Source: Clonostachys chloroleuca
Lineage: Eukaryota; Ascomycota; Sordariomycetes; Hypocreales; Bionectriaceae
Direction: 5' to 3'
Assembly: GCA_037952775.1 (NCBI GenBank)
Contig: JBANAY010000003.1
Location: 16,616,001 to 16,680,000 of the forward strand
DNA: 64,000 nt
Below, one piece after another: positions 1-12,112 of the stretch. The first letter of the stretch is position 1; every line of letters begins with the position of its first letter. Position numbers and translations under genes: made by a program. Below the pieces are notes generated by a model. It was given only the letters and a program-made list of their open reading frames with translations, was not told the DNA's origin and made no database searches.

Positions 1-158
1 AATTAAATATACAGTTACATGGTAATTTTTGCGTACTCCCGAATAACCTGGTTATGGATGTCCAAAATGAGAAAAAACAGTGTATTCATGCCAGCATAAG
101 GACCGATAAGATCTGATGAATGATGATCGTGAAGCCCAGTTCTAGTGTCGTAAATCCG

Positions 159-2127
159 CTACAGGTATAAGGCAAAAGATACAAGCAGTGAGACGGAGAG
201 AATCCCCAGTGCCTGTGGCTGCAACAAGTGCGCAATGCCCATTTGATCCTGGGACGTGCCAAGAGCGTTACACGTCAGACCGGTCTGGTCGTCCCAACCT
301 CGCATGGCGTAGCTCCCGTCAAAGCCTGGGTAATCCCACTTTGGACAGCCAAACTTAATGGCGGCTGGACAACGCCTTACGACCTCGAAACAAACTTCGT
401 CGCAAGGCAAAACCTCCTTGTATGGGCCTGGCTTGATATTCTCTTCGATCCACAGGTTCCTTGACATGTTGTGCCATTTGTGCAAACTGCTCAGGTTGTT
501 TCTCTCCTCCTCGTCAACCATTGACCCATCAGGGAAAGGGCTGTTGACGTTCCTTTTGAGACCCGGGGTGGAGCTGGAATAGTCTTCGCATCGGGGGAAG
601 GTGACGGTGCAAAGCCACTCCTTGTATGCCTCTTCGCATTCCTCGCAAGAACTTATGAGCGAGTATCGAGACGAGTTTCCCTCCTCACAAGGCACCTGCA
701 TCATGACTCTCTTGAAGCTCTCATAGATGCCCTTTGCGTAATCATCATACGCCTGACCTATTTCAGCGTTGCTGGCTGAGCTGTTGCCGGGCACAGCCCA
801 GGAAACGTTGCCGCAAAACTCAAGGTTGGACACGATTTTGCATGTAGACTCTAAGATCGGTGTTAGCAAGCATTTTTCGTATATTACATTTCCCATGTTG
901 GCAAAGCTTACTTTCGGAAGACGTGTCAAACGATAGCTCCCCAAAGACAACACCGCCTCCTCCTATCTTTCCATTCCTCGGGTCGTTGCCGGAGTCTTCA
1001 TCTCCATTCTGTCGTTTTCCCGTCTTTGTCTCCGATCCAGTGTCCATTTGGACAAGAATCGCTCGGTAAGATGAGCTGGAATTCAACCCTTCGAAGCGGA
1101 ACCGCTGCCTCGGCCCTTGGTATATTCCGGGGGTCATAGACATCGTGACCAAGTCATCAGTAAAAGACCTGGCTGCATTCTTCATTCCGCAGATAGACTT
1201 TCTCAGTCCATCAAAAAGGACCAAATTCGTGTTTTCCACAAAGAGCTTGTATGGTAACGGGTCCATTTTTTCAAAAGTCTTGTATTCGCTTTCATTAGTC
1301 GTCAAGGGGTTGGTTGAGAGGAGTACCCCGCGTGCATCGCTATGCACCAACCTCGAGTCCAACGTTGTATTCTTGGATCCGTCGTAGCTGTGGAAGTAAG
1401 CATCCGTGGATGCCGCAACCTCGAAATTGTACACACCATCGAAACCCTCGGTCACGTTTGGCGCTGTGAGGGTGATGAAGACGTCACCCTCGGCCTCGAT
1501 GATCACCGTCGCACTGCCTTCGTCGAACTTGGCCTGGTTCGGCTGATTGCTGGTGGGCTGGGAGCAGCCGGTATCACCAGATGTGCTGGCCGCAAGTATC
1601 AGCTGCGGTGGCAGGCGATCCTTCGTGTCATTTTTTGTCTGCGTGGGTTGCAAGCAGGTGTTCGCCGATACGTATATTTTCCGCTTGGCAGCTCGAGGCG
1701 TTATGATCTCGGTATCCAAATCCCTTTTGCCATTGCCCGCCGCTGTCGCCGTCGCTGTTGTAGATGTCCCCTCAACCTGCGTAGTTTGGGTTCTCGAGCT
1801 GCCGGTAGTGAAGACGTAGCACACAGTTTCCCCCGGGTTCAGGTTCCAAGATTTGACGATGTTGTTTTCCAGCGATTTGAGACCAGATGGCGCTCGGCCG
1901 ATAATGCTCCGATCGAAGGCCGCGAAATCTGGCTGGTATGCCGGCTCAAATATGTCGGCTTGTTCATCGTCCAGAGGGCCACTCAGGCCCAGATCGCACC
2001 CGTCGCGGACCGGTAACTCCGTTGCCGATGCAAGTTGTGGCGAGAAAAGAAGGAGGTAGATGGCAAGGAGAAGAAGCGATGCACCCAGCGAGGCCACCAG
2101 GCGGGATTGGAGGGGGCTTAAGGCCAT
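159..2127 (-). CDS. mid1: Mid1, regulatory subunit of the Cch1-Mid1 calcium channel
   Basis: Mid1-family proteins are needed, together with the pore subunit Cch1, for high-affinity calcium entry at the fungal plasma membrane. Exons are 2127-912 and 850-159, separated by a 61-nt intron (GTAAGC donor, GCTAAC branch, TTAG acceptor), giving about 635 aa, the usual size for filamentous fungi. Seen: a Leu-rich hydrophobic N-terminus (about residues 10-35) fitting a signal sequence; a long region with many N-x-S/T glycosylation sites; a Cys-rich last third that starts with NLEFC and AVPGN, typical of the family; and a hydrophobic C-terminal tail. The first ATG is at 2127; the codon just before it is GTG. 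The family call is firm; activity and location are from family knowledge. Confidence 0.93.
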
Positions 2128-3081
2128 CACGAGAGCATACTCTCGGTGTGCTTTTGTGGCTAGTTAGAGGCAACCCTGATACTGAGTCTCGAACTCTCAC
2201 CAATCGGAAGCTTCCATTCTAAGATTGAGGGCGTCAAGAAGATACAAGCCGCGAACAGAAGATACCAATTTTGGCAAAAAAAAAAAAATGCCAAGTTAAA
2301 CTTGGGGGAAGTTGCACATGACAGTACGCGGCGTGCAATCCCCCCAGTGTCATCAATATGTTCAGGGGTCCTAGAGTTGAAGCAGGCACCAGCCACTGAA
2401 GCACAGCCACAGTTACAGCTTAATCCCTGTGGATGTTCCTGGCACCACACAGCCCCCAAAATAGATCGCTGGCGTATATCCATGGATTGGCCAATATCGT
2501 GACATGTTGTAAATCTGTCCTCTGCGGATTCTAAAAATGATGCAATAGCATGTTCCAATGTTGAAGTTCATGTCCTGCTTAACCTTAGGGCTGATCGGCA
2601 AGATGGTTACGTATGCACAACAGCTTGGAGCGACCCCGGTGTGGAGAGAAACCCGGGAGGGATCGCAAGCAGGGACATTCCTTGGAATGATGGGCACATA
2701 GATAACAAAACATAAGTTGAATTCCATTACTGATAATGCTACCTCCAACACCACCTCCACCAGAGCATTCATAACATGATTTCATGATCTCGGAAAGCGC
2801 CCCTCTGAAATCACACCCGTCCAATAGGAAAAAATGGGACAAAGACGAAATAGAAATGGGAATGCCGAATGACCACACTTTTCTGCTGTAATAGATACTT
2901 CCTTCCCTTCATCTAAGTCCAAATTCGACCCCAGACAACGCCAGGAATCATTCGTCGTTCATTGCTCAATTATCGTAGAGATAAGAGCTGGCCCAGCCTG
3001 GAGTTGTTGGGCTATGCGCGAACACATCTCACACGCATGTGATCGCTTGACCAGGCTAAGCCAAGGATACCTCGAGACACA
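2128..3081. other. Intergenic: mid1 promoter and yop1 3' flank
   Basis: Both neighbours are on the minus strand, so this holds the 5' leader and promoter of mid1 and the 3' UTR of yop1. A 14-nt A run lies near 2276-2288. I see no further gene; the open frames here have no family features. Confidence 0.6.
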
Positions 3082-3774
3082 TTACTCGGTCTTGCTGAAT
3101 CCCTCGGCCTTGGAGCGCAGGTTGGAAGCGCCGGGCTGGACGAAGTATCGGCTGAAGGTGGGCGCAATGAAGGAGCGGAAGACAATCTGGGCACCACTAG
3201 AATCCTGTTAGAAAAAAGAGAGGACAGCGCAAGGCAGCGCAGAGCGCGAAAGAAAGACTTACTGGAAGGGAGGCAGAGAGAGCCACAGAAGGAACACAAA
3301 CTTGAAGACGAAGTAGAAGGGGAACCAGTAGACGATATTAACGAAGCTCTCTGCGACAGTGAAGAAAGCGAAAACGACCCAGTACTGCTTCAAGTTAGCG
3401 ATGGGTCGCGACACAGGGCGCATGGTTCACCTACCGTAAGCCATTGGGTGTCGTCGGTGGTGCCGCGGGAGAAGAGGGCGCCAAGAGAGTAGTAACCGGG
3501 TATGATAAAACCAGCAAAGTTGGTGAGGAGCTGACCACCGATGTTGAAGATCACGAGGAAGAAATAGAGCGCCGCAAGGCCGATGACGCCGTAGGCTTTG
3601 GGAACGCCCACCTGCTTCTCGATATTGTTAAGGGCGGGGTACTTGGAGAGCTATCAAATGGAGCGCTATCAGTAATTTGATCGTTGGCGAAGCTCGGAAG
3701 CTCGGTCAAATAATACAAACCTCCTTGTCGAGCTGCGCAAGATAGTTCTGCGCCTTTTCCTGGGGAGTAGCCAT
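3082..3774 (-). CDS. yop1: Yop1, TB2/DP1/HVA22 (REEP) family ER membrane-shaping protein
   Basis: Reticulon-like protein that inserts hairpins into the outer leaflet of tubular ER and helps curve it. Four exons: 3774-3721, 3650-3435, 3384-3263, 3196-3082; 168 aa, as usual for the family. The protein begins MATPQEKAQNY. It contains the family segment with two hydrophobic hairpins (about residues 35-57 and 62-80, then the aromatic-rich stretch YWFPFYFVFKFVFLLWL around 115-130), followed by GAQIVF and the short soluble tail ending FSKTE. All junctions keep frame and give the expected alignment (for example QWLT joined to YWVV). The last acceptor (CTAG at 3197) was chosen because it alone restores the GAQIVF frame. 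Confidence 0.93.
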
Positions 3775-5082
3775 CTTGAAAATGGAAAGCTATGGGAGGT
3801 ATGTGCGTTGGGCTTCTAGGATTGTGAGCAACCTCGAGATAGCAGTGCGGGGTGTTTTGTGAGCGTACAATATGTAGCTGCTCCTTGAAGCTAAGGGGGA
3901 AGTTCAAGGTATGCAAAAGCGACGAAAATTGACTCTGTGAAGCGAAGATAGCTTGGGAGTTTTTAGAGGGTGCAGATGATGAATGACGAAGGAAAATGGG
4001 CGCTGGACTGACGTGTGTGTTTTTCAGGTCTTTGAAACACCGTCATCTCAGTGGGTACTGATGCAGTGTTATGTCAGAGCTTGCCGTTCTGATAGGGAAC
4101 TACCTACAGCAGCTTGCTTTCCAGTATCTAAATGCGCAGATAGGCAGTACCCCCTAACAGTCTCAGCCCAAAAGGTACAACTCGGTTTGAATGTGCGATG
4201 TGGCACTTCCCACGGCAGACTGGTTCGTTAGATCCATCCAACTCGAGGCCAGGTAGATGGTACTAAAAACAGTGACATCAGCCCCCATATTTCACCCACA
4301 GGATGACCATCATCCCAGATGTTGCCTGTACCTGGCTGTGTCCCTTACAGTGTTTTACCTGCTTGCCTCCCGGGGCTTGCATCGAGACCATCGAGGCAGC
4401 CATCACGACGGGACTGATAACTAGCCCTGATCTTAGCCCAGACCTTCCGTGCATAGGAAATGCCGTAGCCGCATGTTTCCTTTTTTTCTGTTTTTCCTGC
4501 ACATGGCATTCATGCATGTCTTCTCCTTTTTGAGCCAATCTGCCAGCGGAATCAATTCTACTGTATCCTGCAAGATAGGGGACGGGAACTTGTTTGAATC
4601 TCCCAGACACGGCGCCCCGTCGGTCAAATAAAACACACCTCGGAGCGCATCGCACCTAGTGACGGGAATCCAGAATGAGTGAGGTTCATCTGGAGCGCAC
4701 TGGCGCTCATCCAGTGGCTCAGGAATCCCCGCTAATGAGCAACATGCCTGCTTACCTAAGGCGCCGCACTGTCGTTGACCCGCCCCGTGATTTTCTCCTC
4801 CCGCCCCGTTGGCCTCGCAACATGTAAACAATCCTATTAGCACAATAACAGTCAAGCAACAAATAATTCAACAACGCCTTGCGCAAGCAGCACCCACGCC
4901 GCCAGCTCACCCAACTCTTTACGTGGACAGGCGGACATTGGGTATTTTACATACTTTACATATTTTATACCCGTCGTCGTCGCTGCTGCACTGTTCTGTT
5001 TCGAACAACCAGAGGGCCATGTTGTTTGTTGATGAGTAGCACAAACCCCATACGACAATACTAATCATAACAGTTCTCAAAC
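3775..5082. promoter_or_regulatory. Divergent intergenic region between yop1 and the RFX gene
   Basis: About 1.3 kb separating two divergently transcribed genes, so it must hold both promoters and leaders. T-rich tracts occur near 4480-4495 and repeated TACATA/TTTATA-type sequence near 4945-4972, about 120 nt before the RFX start codon. No gene is supported. Confidence 0.5.
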
Positions 5083-7739
5083 ATGGACCAAGGTACGTCG
5101 AGCCCGGGCAACAACAGCTGCACAATCGATCAGGATGCCACAGGGTCGAGGCAGCACCTGAACCAATTATTTGCTAACGCTTCGCTCGCCAGATGGTTTA
5201 TCACAGCGCAACGGCGCCAAGTCCAGAAAACGTCCGCTATCCCGCGGGTCGACTGCATCGATTCATAGTGCAACAACACAACCAACCGTGGATCACAGTG
5301 GCTTTCCCGACGCACAAGACATGTACACGGGGCAATGGATGGACGCCTCCGCTCACCAGAAGGCCCTCGGCGCGCCTCCTCAGATGACACCCGAGGATAT
5401 GATACTACACGCCGCAACTCACATGCAGGCGGCCGGGCATGACTTCTCTGTGAACGCTGCGATGAGTGCACACATGGGCCACCACAACCCATTCCAGCAG
5501 CACGACAATATCTCGAGGCACCCATTGCCCGCTGAGCAGTTTGGACCCAATGCCAGCTTCACCGAGGGAGACAGTCAAATGCTTGATCGAGAGGACAATG
5601 AGGAAGGTGACCCAATGGCAGCTCTTGTCGGTGCTCCCAAGCCCACCGGCTCCAAGTCCAGTGCCAACAACGAGCTCGAGATGCGACAACTCTTTGGTGC
5701 CAACCGCCATCGCAGTCTGCAAGATGTCGCCTCCGAGCTTCACGGAAACGAGCGAGGGCCCAATTCCGAACGAGCACGCCAAGTGTTTGCTATGTTATGG
5801 TAAGCAATGGACAGAGGGATAATCCACGTTTAAAAGCCAGGACACTAACGAGAAAACAAAGGATCAACTCGGTCTGTGAAAAGGGAAAGGGCTCCGTCCC
5901 TCGCGGAAGGGTGTATGCCAACTATGCATCCCGTTGTGCCACCGAGAGGATAACAGTTTTAAATCCTGCCAGTTTCGGCAAGCTCGTCCGTGTACTGTTC
6001 CCAGGGCTTAAGACCAGACGTTTGGGAGTGCGTGGAGAGTCCAAGTATCACTATGTCAACTTCACCCTCCTGGAAGATCAACCGGATCTCAAGGAAGCTT
6101 CACCTCAACAACCTCGGTCCCTCCCCGAGCCCAAGAGACAAGAGAAGCGATCCAGGTATGCCAAACCTTCAGAAAATACTACATCCAGATGATCATTAGT
6201 CAAGCTAACGTCTCTTACAGCACCGTACCTCCTCAGGCTGGTCCCAATTGGCAAGGCGGTGCACTTCCCTCACCTGAGGATGCTACCAATATACTATCTA
6301 TGACGAGTCACGCTGCACACAAGCCGTCGTTTAACCAGCACAGCATATACCATCAACCCAACTTAGAATCCATGGACGACCTGAAAAATGCATCGACGAA
6401 AACACCCCTCGGACTATCCTTCCTGGCAGAAGAAGACGAGGCCTTTAATCACTCCGACCCACTACCTCTCCCCCAGATCACCCCTTACTTGCCCAAAGGA
6501 ACGGATCCCGATGCTGCCAAATCTCTTTCTGCTCTGTACCGATCCCACTGTACATCTCTTGTCGAGTGCATTCGATTCTGTAAAGAGAAGACGTTCTTCC
6601 ACCTGTATCAATCGTTCCAGGGAACGCTAACTATGCCTGTTCAAAAACTGTTTGGCCACCCAGACCTAGCGCCATGGATTGAGGGATGTGACCTCGTTTT
6701 GTATCAACGACTGATGAAGATTTTATCCAACATCACACTTCAAGTGCTTCCCAAACAAATTCTGGACACACTGAGGAATATTTCAGAACGCCTCGTTTCG
6801 CATGTTCGGTTATCTTTCCAGGGACAGCCACAACATGTGATACGAGCCAAGGAGGCCCCTGCTGTTGTATTTGCAGCACTTCTAGACCGAGCTCTCCGAG
6901 TAAACTTGACAGCTCACGCAGCAGCCAACATGCTGTCAAATCCTGCAAATCGCGACCAAATGTATCTTGACTGGATCACCATGATTCGAGTGCGCAAGGT
7001 TGCAGAATGTGTTCCAACACGAGGCATGGACGACGTCGTCCAATTGATTATCGGCGAAATGCGCAACCTGTTGGACCCAACTCAGATTCCCAGCGACGTG
7101 GAAGCTCTCACGATATATGGTGAAGTAGTAGCAAGAGACGGGAACAGACCCAGCATGGCCAATCCTAATGTTGATGGCAGTTCCGCCGAGGGAACAGAAA
7201 ACGTGCTGGATAAATGGGTGGCCTTCTTGCGAAGTCTTCCTGACAGATTCCCGTACGCTTCTCACTCCGAAATCGTCTGGTGTGTAGAAAGAGTAGGGAC
7301 GGCTGTGATGAGGGACCTGACTCTGGCTCAAGGCAAGAGCTATGGGACATGGTGGGTAACGAAGGTGTGGATTGACGAAATGGTCTGCTTTTTAGCAGAG
7401 CACGGCGGGTTCATGAAGCAGGGAATCACTTACACGGCACCAGCCCAAGATTCCCAGCCCTCGACTGCGCAGCAGGGGAACCGGAAAGAAGTCGGCAACA
7501 GCGATGCCGCCGTCGGCATGAAGATGCCACAAGTCACTCAACCGCAGCTGGGCCGAGCCCCATTTCCACCAGAAAATCACGACAGTCAACCGCCCGCCAG
7601 TGAAGTGCATGGTGTGGATGCACATGACGATAGCGGCATCGGTATTCGGACACCTGAGGAAGACTTCACAATGGACAAATTCGAGTTCTCCATGTCAGAG
7701 ACGGCCGGTCTTGTTACCGGCCCTGACTTGACGGCCTGA
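5083..7739 (+). CDS. RFX-type winged-helix transcription factor (CPCR1/RfxA-like)
   Basis: DNA-binding transcription regulator of the RFX family. Filamentous-fungal members include CPCR1, studied as a regulator of cephalosporin genes in Acremonium, and RFX proteins of cell cycle and development. Exons 5083-5092, 5193-5799, 5862-6155 and 6221-7739 give 809 aa. The RFX DNA-binding domain spans about residues 177-275 and is interrupted by the intron after MLW; it contains PRGRVYANYASRC, FGKLVRVLFPGLKTRRLG and the hallmark ESKYHYVNF. N-terminal of it is a basic RKRPLSRGS patch; the C-terminal 500 aa holds the helical region typical of the family and a disordered tail. The first coding exon is only 10 nt (Met-Asp-Gln plus one base); it was chosen because ATG-GAC-CAA followed by GTACGT joins in frame to the conserved DGLSQRNGAK start. 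Confidence 0.93.
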
Positions 7740-9439
7740 TATATCGACATGGAAAAACATAATTAGACGGAGAAGGGGAAAATGGGTGATGCAACGGGTG
7801 GCGGCTTGGCGTTTGGCAAACTGGGTTGGCGGGCAGATTGAGGCCTGCCTCATTGTTTTGGTCTTTGATTCTAATTCTTTTTTTTTCTTTTGCTTACCCG
7901 GGGGTTCTTACTTTTCTACCATCTATTTTTCTTCTTATTACTTTTTGTTTCGATGTGCTCCTGCGGGAGCCTGGTTGGGAAGAATTAATCAATTCTGACG
8001 ATAAACGAAGGGATGAAGGGATAAGCCATGTGGGATGGCCGAGCACGACGAAGTAGCTCCGACGGACTACAAAGGGGACTTGCTCGGACAAAAGCAAGGC
8101 GTGTGTTTCCTATTCTGGGCGGGAGTCATTCATGGGGACGGCAAGGCGCAAGGCGTGAAGGCGGATGGTTGGAATAGAGTCTTCTTTCACATACTTGATT
8201 GATTAAATAGTTGGAAGCATAGGTAACAAGCACTGCGGAAGTGCATCTACAATATATGCGTTGACTAAAAAAGTGTCTGTCGCTCGGTTGTTCTGGAATT
8301 CCTCGGCTGAGGCAGATGTGGTTGTCTGGATCCATGTTCAATTGTTTGCCCCCGGGTTGCGCTGCTTGCACCAATGTGCTACTCGCCCAAGGCAATGCAA
8401 TGCAACTCCAAGGGAAGTGAGGAGAAAACGCCAGCAGAGGGGGTGGGAAGCACATGACGGAATCCGTGGTGAGACAATGTGATGAAAGTGCGAGCTGCAG
8501 AACACATGAAGATATTATATCACGTATTTACACATTTGCAGGTTGGCGCAGCTGCAGCTCTGTGTGCTGTGCATGAGCCTCGGGCCGCAATTGGCTCGTG
8601 TGCCGAAGACGGAGTGGGAGGTGACCCATCGCCAATATGCGCTGCACGAAAGACGCCGCCCTGGACGCTTCGAGTCATAGCCCGCGCCAAGACAGGCCTG
8701 GCGAGGGTGACGATGGCCGTTCTACCCCCACTCCATGCATGCTCTTGAAGATGTGCCCATGAGTCAGGAGTGTAACGCCGCGCGTGTAGCTGGTTCCGTT
8801 TACGGCTCGTAGTGGTGGAGGGTCTTGGAGCGTCGCCTACCCTACGCACCGCCGCTATTAAAACGGCCTCCCACCGTGAGATGCCACGCTCAAACTCTGC
8901 ATAATGTGTGCTTGGACACTTGCTTGCCTGGGGATAAGCTTGGATGCGAGCGGGAAGCAGATATCGGTTGGTGCATTGGTAACAGCTGTGATTTGATTGA
9001 TTAACTACACACCCTCCTCGCATCAGTCTCAACCATCCTCACACCATGACCTCTGTTCTCAGCTTTGGTCCAAGGTCAGCCGCACATTCGCAATTTCATC
9101 ACAAGCAGGTATTAACCAGAACAGTTTCAGGATATTGCCAATATACCAAGCGTGAACACATTACAGTACGCTCCCGCCGGCCCAGGAAACGTGCGCGTCG
9201 CATCATCTGTCTTGACACCCAATTGGGCACTTTCGGTGGCTCCCAGCCGGGTCCCTCCGCTCCAATTCCAGCTTCCACCACCCCTCCCACCCTCCCCAAT
9301 CTCATCGTTCTTTCTAGGCTCATCCATCAGTGGGACTGAATCAAGGCAAGTTCAGGTCCGGGTTTGCGGGCTAGAGCCGGTGCCGGCGTCCCATTTTTCC
9401 TGCTGCCTCTACCTCACCCCAAAAAAGGCTCCGGGCGCC

Positions 9440-9450
9440 AGATATAATTA
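9440..9450 (+). promoter_or_regulatory. TATA-like element upstream of aspartate kinase
   Basis: The sequence GATATAATTA lies about 600 nt before the start codon and about 105 nt before a candidate leader-intron donor. If it is the TATA element, transcription would start around 9475-9540. Inference only. Confidence 0.3.
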
Positions 9451-9554
9451 GCGGGTGACACAGTCATCGCTCGGCTGAAAAAAAAGGAAAACTGATCGGA
9501 AAGGCTGAGAGACGGACTGTTGCTGTACTTTCGCACCAGCGTCAAAACGTAAAG

Positions 9555-9869
9555 GTATGTCGATGTGACCATGTATGCAATGCATGCATGATGCCTACTG
9601 GACCCTGCAACCCGTTCCGTTCATCCCCAGACTGGTCATCGGCAATTGGCCTTAATATTTCCCTCTGGCCGTCACGGGCTAAATGTCGAGATTGGGTGAT
9701 ATTGGCTCATGCAAGTGGTTGACGAGGCTCGGCACGCCCCTGCATGCGATCTCCAGCTCGTGCTAGCTATGGACATCTCCTTCTCATCTTCATTCCCCTC
9801 ATTGCCGTCCCTTTCAGCATCCTCAGATTGGACTTACTCAAGATCTGTGTTTAACAAGTGGTTTTATAG
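9555..9869 (+). other. Candidate 5'-UTR intron of aspartate kinase
   Basis: A strong donor (AAAG|GTATGT at 9555) and an acceptor (TTTTATAG ending 9869) with a TTAAC branch-like site just upstream would remove 315 nt of leader. The purine-rich sequence 9880-10047 then leads directly into the start codon. RNA evidence is needed. Confidence 0.35.
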
Positions 9870-10047
9870 GTTCTGAGTCGGAATTGTGAGGAACAAGGAG
9901 AATTGAAGAACAATTGACAGGTTCATTCAAAGAGCTATCGGTGCCTGCTTTTCTTTGTTCACAAAGAAAAGAAAAAGGGGAGAAAAGAGCGCTCAAGAGA
10001 GAGAGAAGGGTGTGGAAGACCGTTCAGAAGACGCAACAGCCATCAAG

Positions 10048-12112
10048 ATGAGCATTTACCAGAACGATCCCAGCCTCGGCTGGGTCGTCCAGAAATTCGG
10101 TGGCACCAGTGTTGGCAAGTTCCCAGACAAGGTATGTTGAAATAAGACGCAAAAACCTCCTTATCCCCATCTACGGTCATCATTTGTTTATCAAACCGGC
10201 CTTCTTTTCACTGTAATTTCATATCATTTCTGGATCAGCACTAGAGTGTTTTGGATATATCTCCTGCGGCTTCCGCTAACCTGGGTGGTTCACAATTTAG
10301 ATTGCTCATGATATTGTCCGGTATGTTCACCCGCTGTGTGACCCGTTTTCCTGTACCTGCATATCGTTGGTTACGGGGCCCCGGCCTGGTCCCACGGTCC
10401 GAGACATTACGCACCAGATCGGTCACTAATGATTCACTCCATTTTCGCTTGCAGAGCAAGTCTATCCAAGAATCGAGTCGTCGTTGTTTGCTCCGCCCGG
10501 AGTACGGGGAAGAAGGCAGAAGGCACAACCAGCCGGTGAGTCAAATGGTCCTTTATTTATGGACTTGTATCTCCATTCCCTGAACAGTTTCGAAGAAATG
10601 AAGTAGACAAATTTTGCTCACAATAAACAACATATTTTAGACTTCTTGCTGTGTATGAAAAGTTGAGAGCTGTCAGCAAAGCTTCAGCCACCGATGACGA
10701 GCAGCAGGGCCTTATTCAGCAGGCAAATGGGCTCATCCTTGAAATCTGCAATGATCACATTTTTGCCGCCGAGACATTCGTCACTGACGAAAAGCTGAGA
10801 CAGGCTCTCGTCGAGCGCCTCAAGAACGAGTGCCAGGAGATCATTGAGTACATCGTCGCTGCCAAACGGTTCAATCTAGAGATCAATGCGAGATCGAAAG
10901 ATCGCGTCATTAGCTTTGGCGAGAAGCTGAGCTGTCTGTTCATGACCACTCTGTTACATAATTTGGTACGTCTCCATTAATTCAGATATTCTCGTGGGCT
11001 GAACACTAATATACCGAACCATCAATAGGGCGTTGAGGCTGAATACATTGATCTCAGTGATGTTTTCCACGCAGGTGCGAATACCCGTGTTGACCAGGCC
11101 TTCTTTGACAACGCTGGCACTGTGTTTGCCAAGAAGATCGCCGCTTGCGAGAACCGAGTCCCTGTTGTCACTGGATTCTTTGGAAACGTACCCGGCAGTC
11201 TGATGGAGGGTGACATTGGCCGTGGTTACACTGATCTGTGCGCTTCTCTCTGCGCTGTCGGCCTCGGAGCTCAGGAGCTTCAGATCTGGAAGGAGGTGGA
11301 CGGCATCTTCACTGCAGATCCCAGCAAAGTACCCACTGCGTGTCTCTTATCTTCCATTACGCCATCTGAGGCAGCAGAGTTGACCTTTTACGGTTCCGAG
11401 GTCATCCACCACCTCACAATGGACCAAGTCATCCACGCGAAGCCTCCCATTCCAATCCGCATCAAGAACGTCAACAACCCGAGAGGCAACGGAACCTTGG
11501 TTGTACCGAAGCCTCGTAGAGCATCTGTAAACGGGAACGGTGTTGTGAATGGTGCATCATCGCCTGGATCACCACGTTCCAGGAAACCTAGACGACCAAC
11601 CGCAGTCACCATCAAGGATCGTATCAGCGTGCTGAATATTCACTCGAACAAGCGGTCTATATCTCACGGGTTCTTCGCCAAGGTCTTCTCCATTCTAAAC
11701 GACAACCGCATTTCCGTGGATCTCATCTCCACGAGTGAGGTGTATGTGTCGCTCGCCATCCATTCCGGTGGCCTGGACAGCGATAATTTGAAAAGGGCCC
11801 AGAAGCTCCTCGAGGAGATTGGCGAGGTTACAATCCACCCTAACATGGCTATTCTGAGTCTCGTCGGCGCAGATATGAAGCAGATGACTGGTATTGCCGG
11901 ACGCATGTTCTCCGTTCTGGGTGACCACCAGATCAATCTGGAGATGATCTCCCAAGGTGAGTTAGCTCTAACAAGCAGAGGCGACTCCTTTTGCTAACAG
12001 TATCGTGCCAATAGGTGCCAGCGAGATTAACATTTCATGCGTCGTCGAGGCCAGCGAAGCCACTAGAGCTATGAACGTTCTTCACACCCATCTATTTACA
12101 TTCCTAGATTAA
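10048..12112 (+). CDS. hom3: Aspartate kinase (aspartokinase)
   Basis: Phosphorylates L-aspartate with ATP, the first committed step to threonine, methionine and isoleucine. Six exons: 10048-10131, 10301-10320, 10455-10535, 10641-10965, 11029-11956, 12015-12112; 511 aa, close to yeast Hom3 (527 aa). Seen: the N-terminal kinase signature VVQKFGGTSVG; VVVVCSARSTGKKAEGTTSRL; the catalytic-domain segments FFGNVPGSLMEGDIGRGYTD and ELQIWKEVDGIFTADP; a basic disordered linker at about residues 320-360; then two ACT domains (from ISVLNIHSNKRSISHGFFAKVF, and MTGIAGRMFSVLGDHQINLEMISQGASEINIS), the usual site of threonine feedback inhibition. Exon 2 is only 20 nt and exon 3 is 81 nt. A start codon further 5' in the same frame exists only as TTG, so the ATG at 10048 was taken. 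Confidence 0.95.

Larger units (their letters stand above)
7740..10047. other. Intergenic: RFX 3' flank and aspartate kinase promoter and leader
   Basis: 2.3 kb between two plus-strand genes. T-rich sequence at 7875-7950 is probably RFX 3' UTR. A frame opening at an ATG with good context at 9046 runs to 9339 but has no recognisable family. The part from about 9440 looks like the aspartate kinase core promoter and leader (separate entries). A TGAGTCA site lies at 8760-8766. Nothing else is supported. Confidence 0.5.

Noticed and set aside
2170..2200. AGTTCGAGACTC box-B-like sequence on the minus strand
   Set aside because: Only three of five T-stem pairs form and there is no A box at the right distance; it lies in the mid1 leader.
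8520..9023. 167-codon frame on the minus strand between RFX and aspartate kinase
   Set aside because: Arg/Ala/Ser-rich low-information sequence, with no family motif and in the promoter region of another gene; other frames also open there.
9046..9339. 97-codon frame starting with a good ATG context before aspartate kinase
   Set aside because: Sequence is Pro/Arg/Ser-rich and unrecognised; alternative splicing into another frame is equally possible, so no coding claim can be made without transcripts.
9955..10047. N-terminal extension of aspartate kinase
   Set aside because: The in-frame upstream start is TTG, and the added residues are Lys/Glu/Arg repeats from a purine-rich leader.
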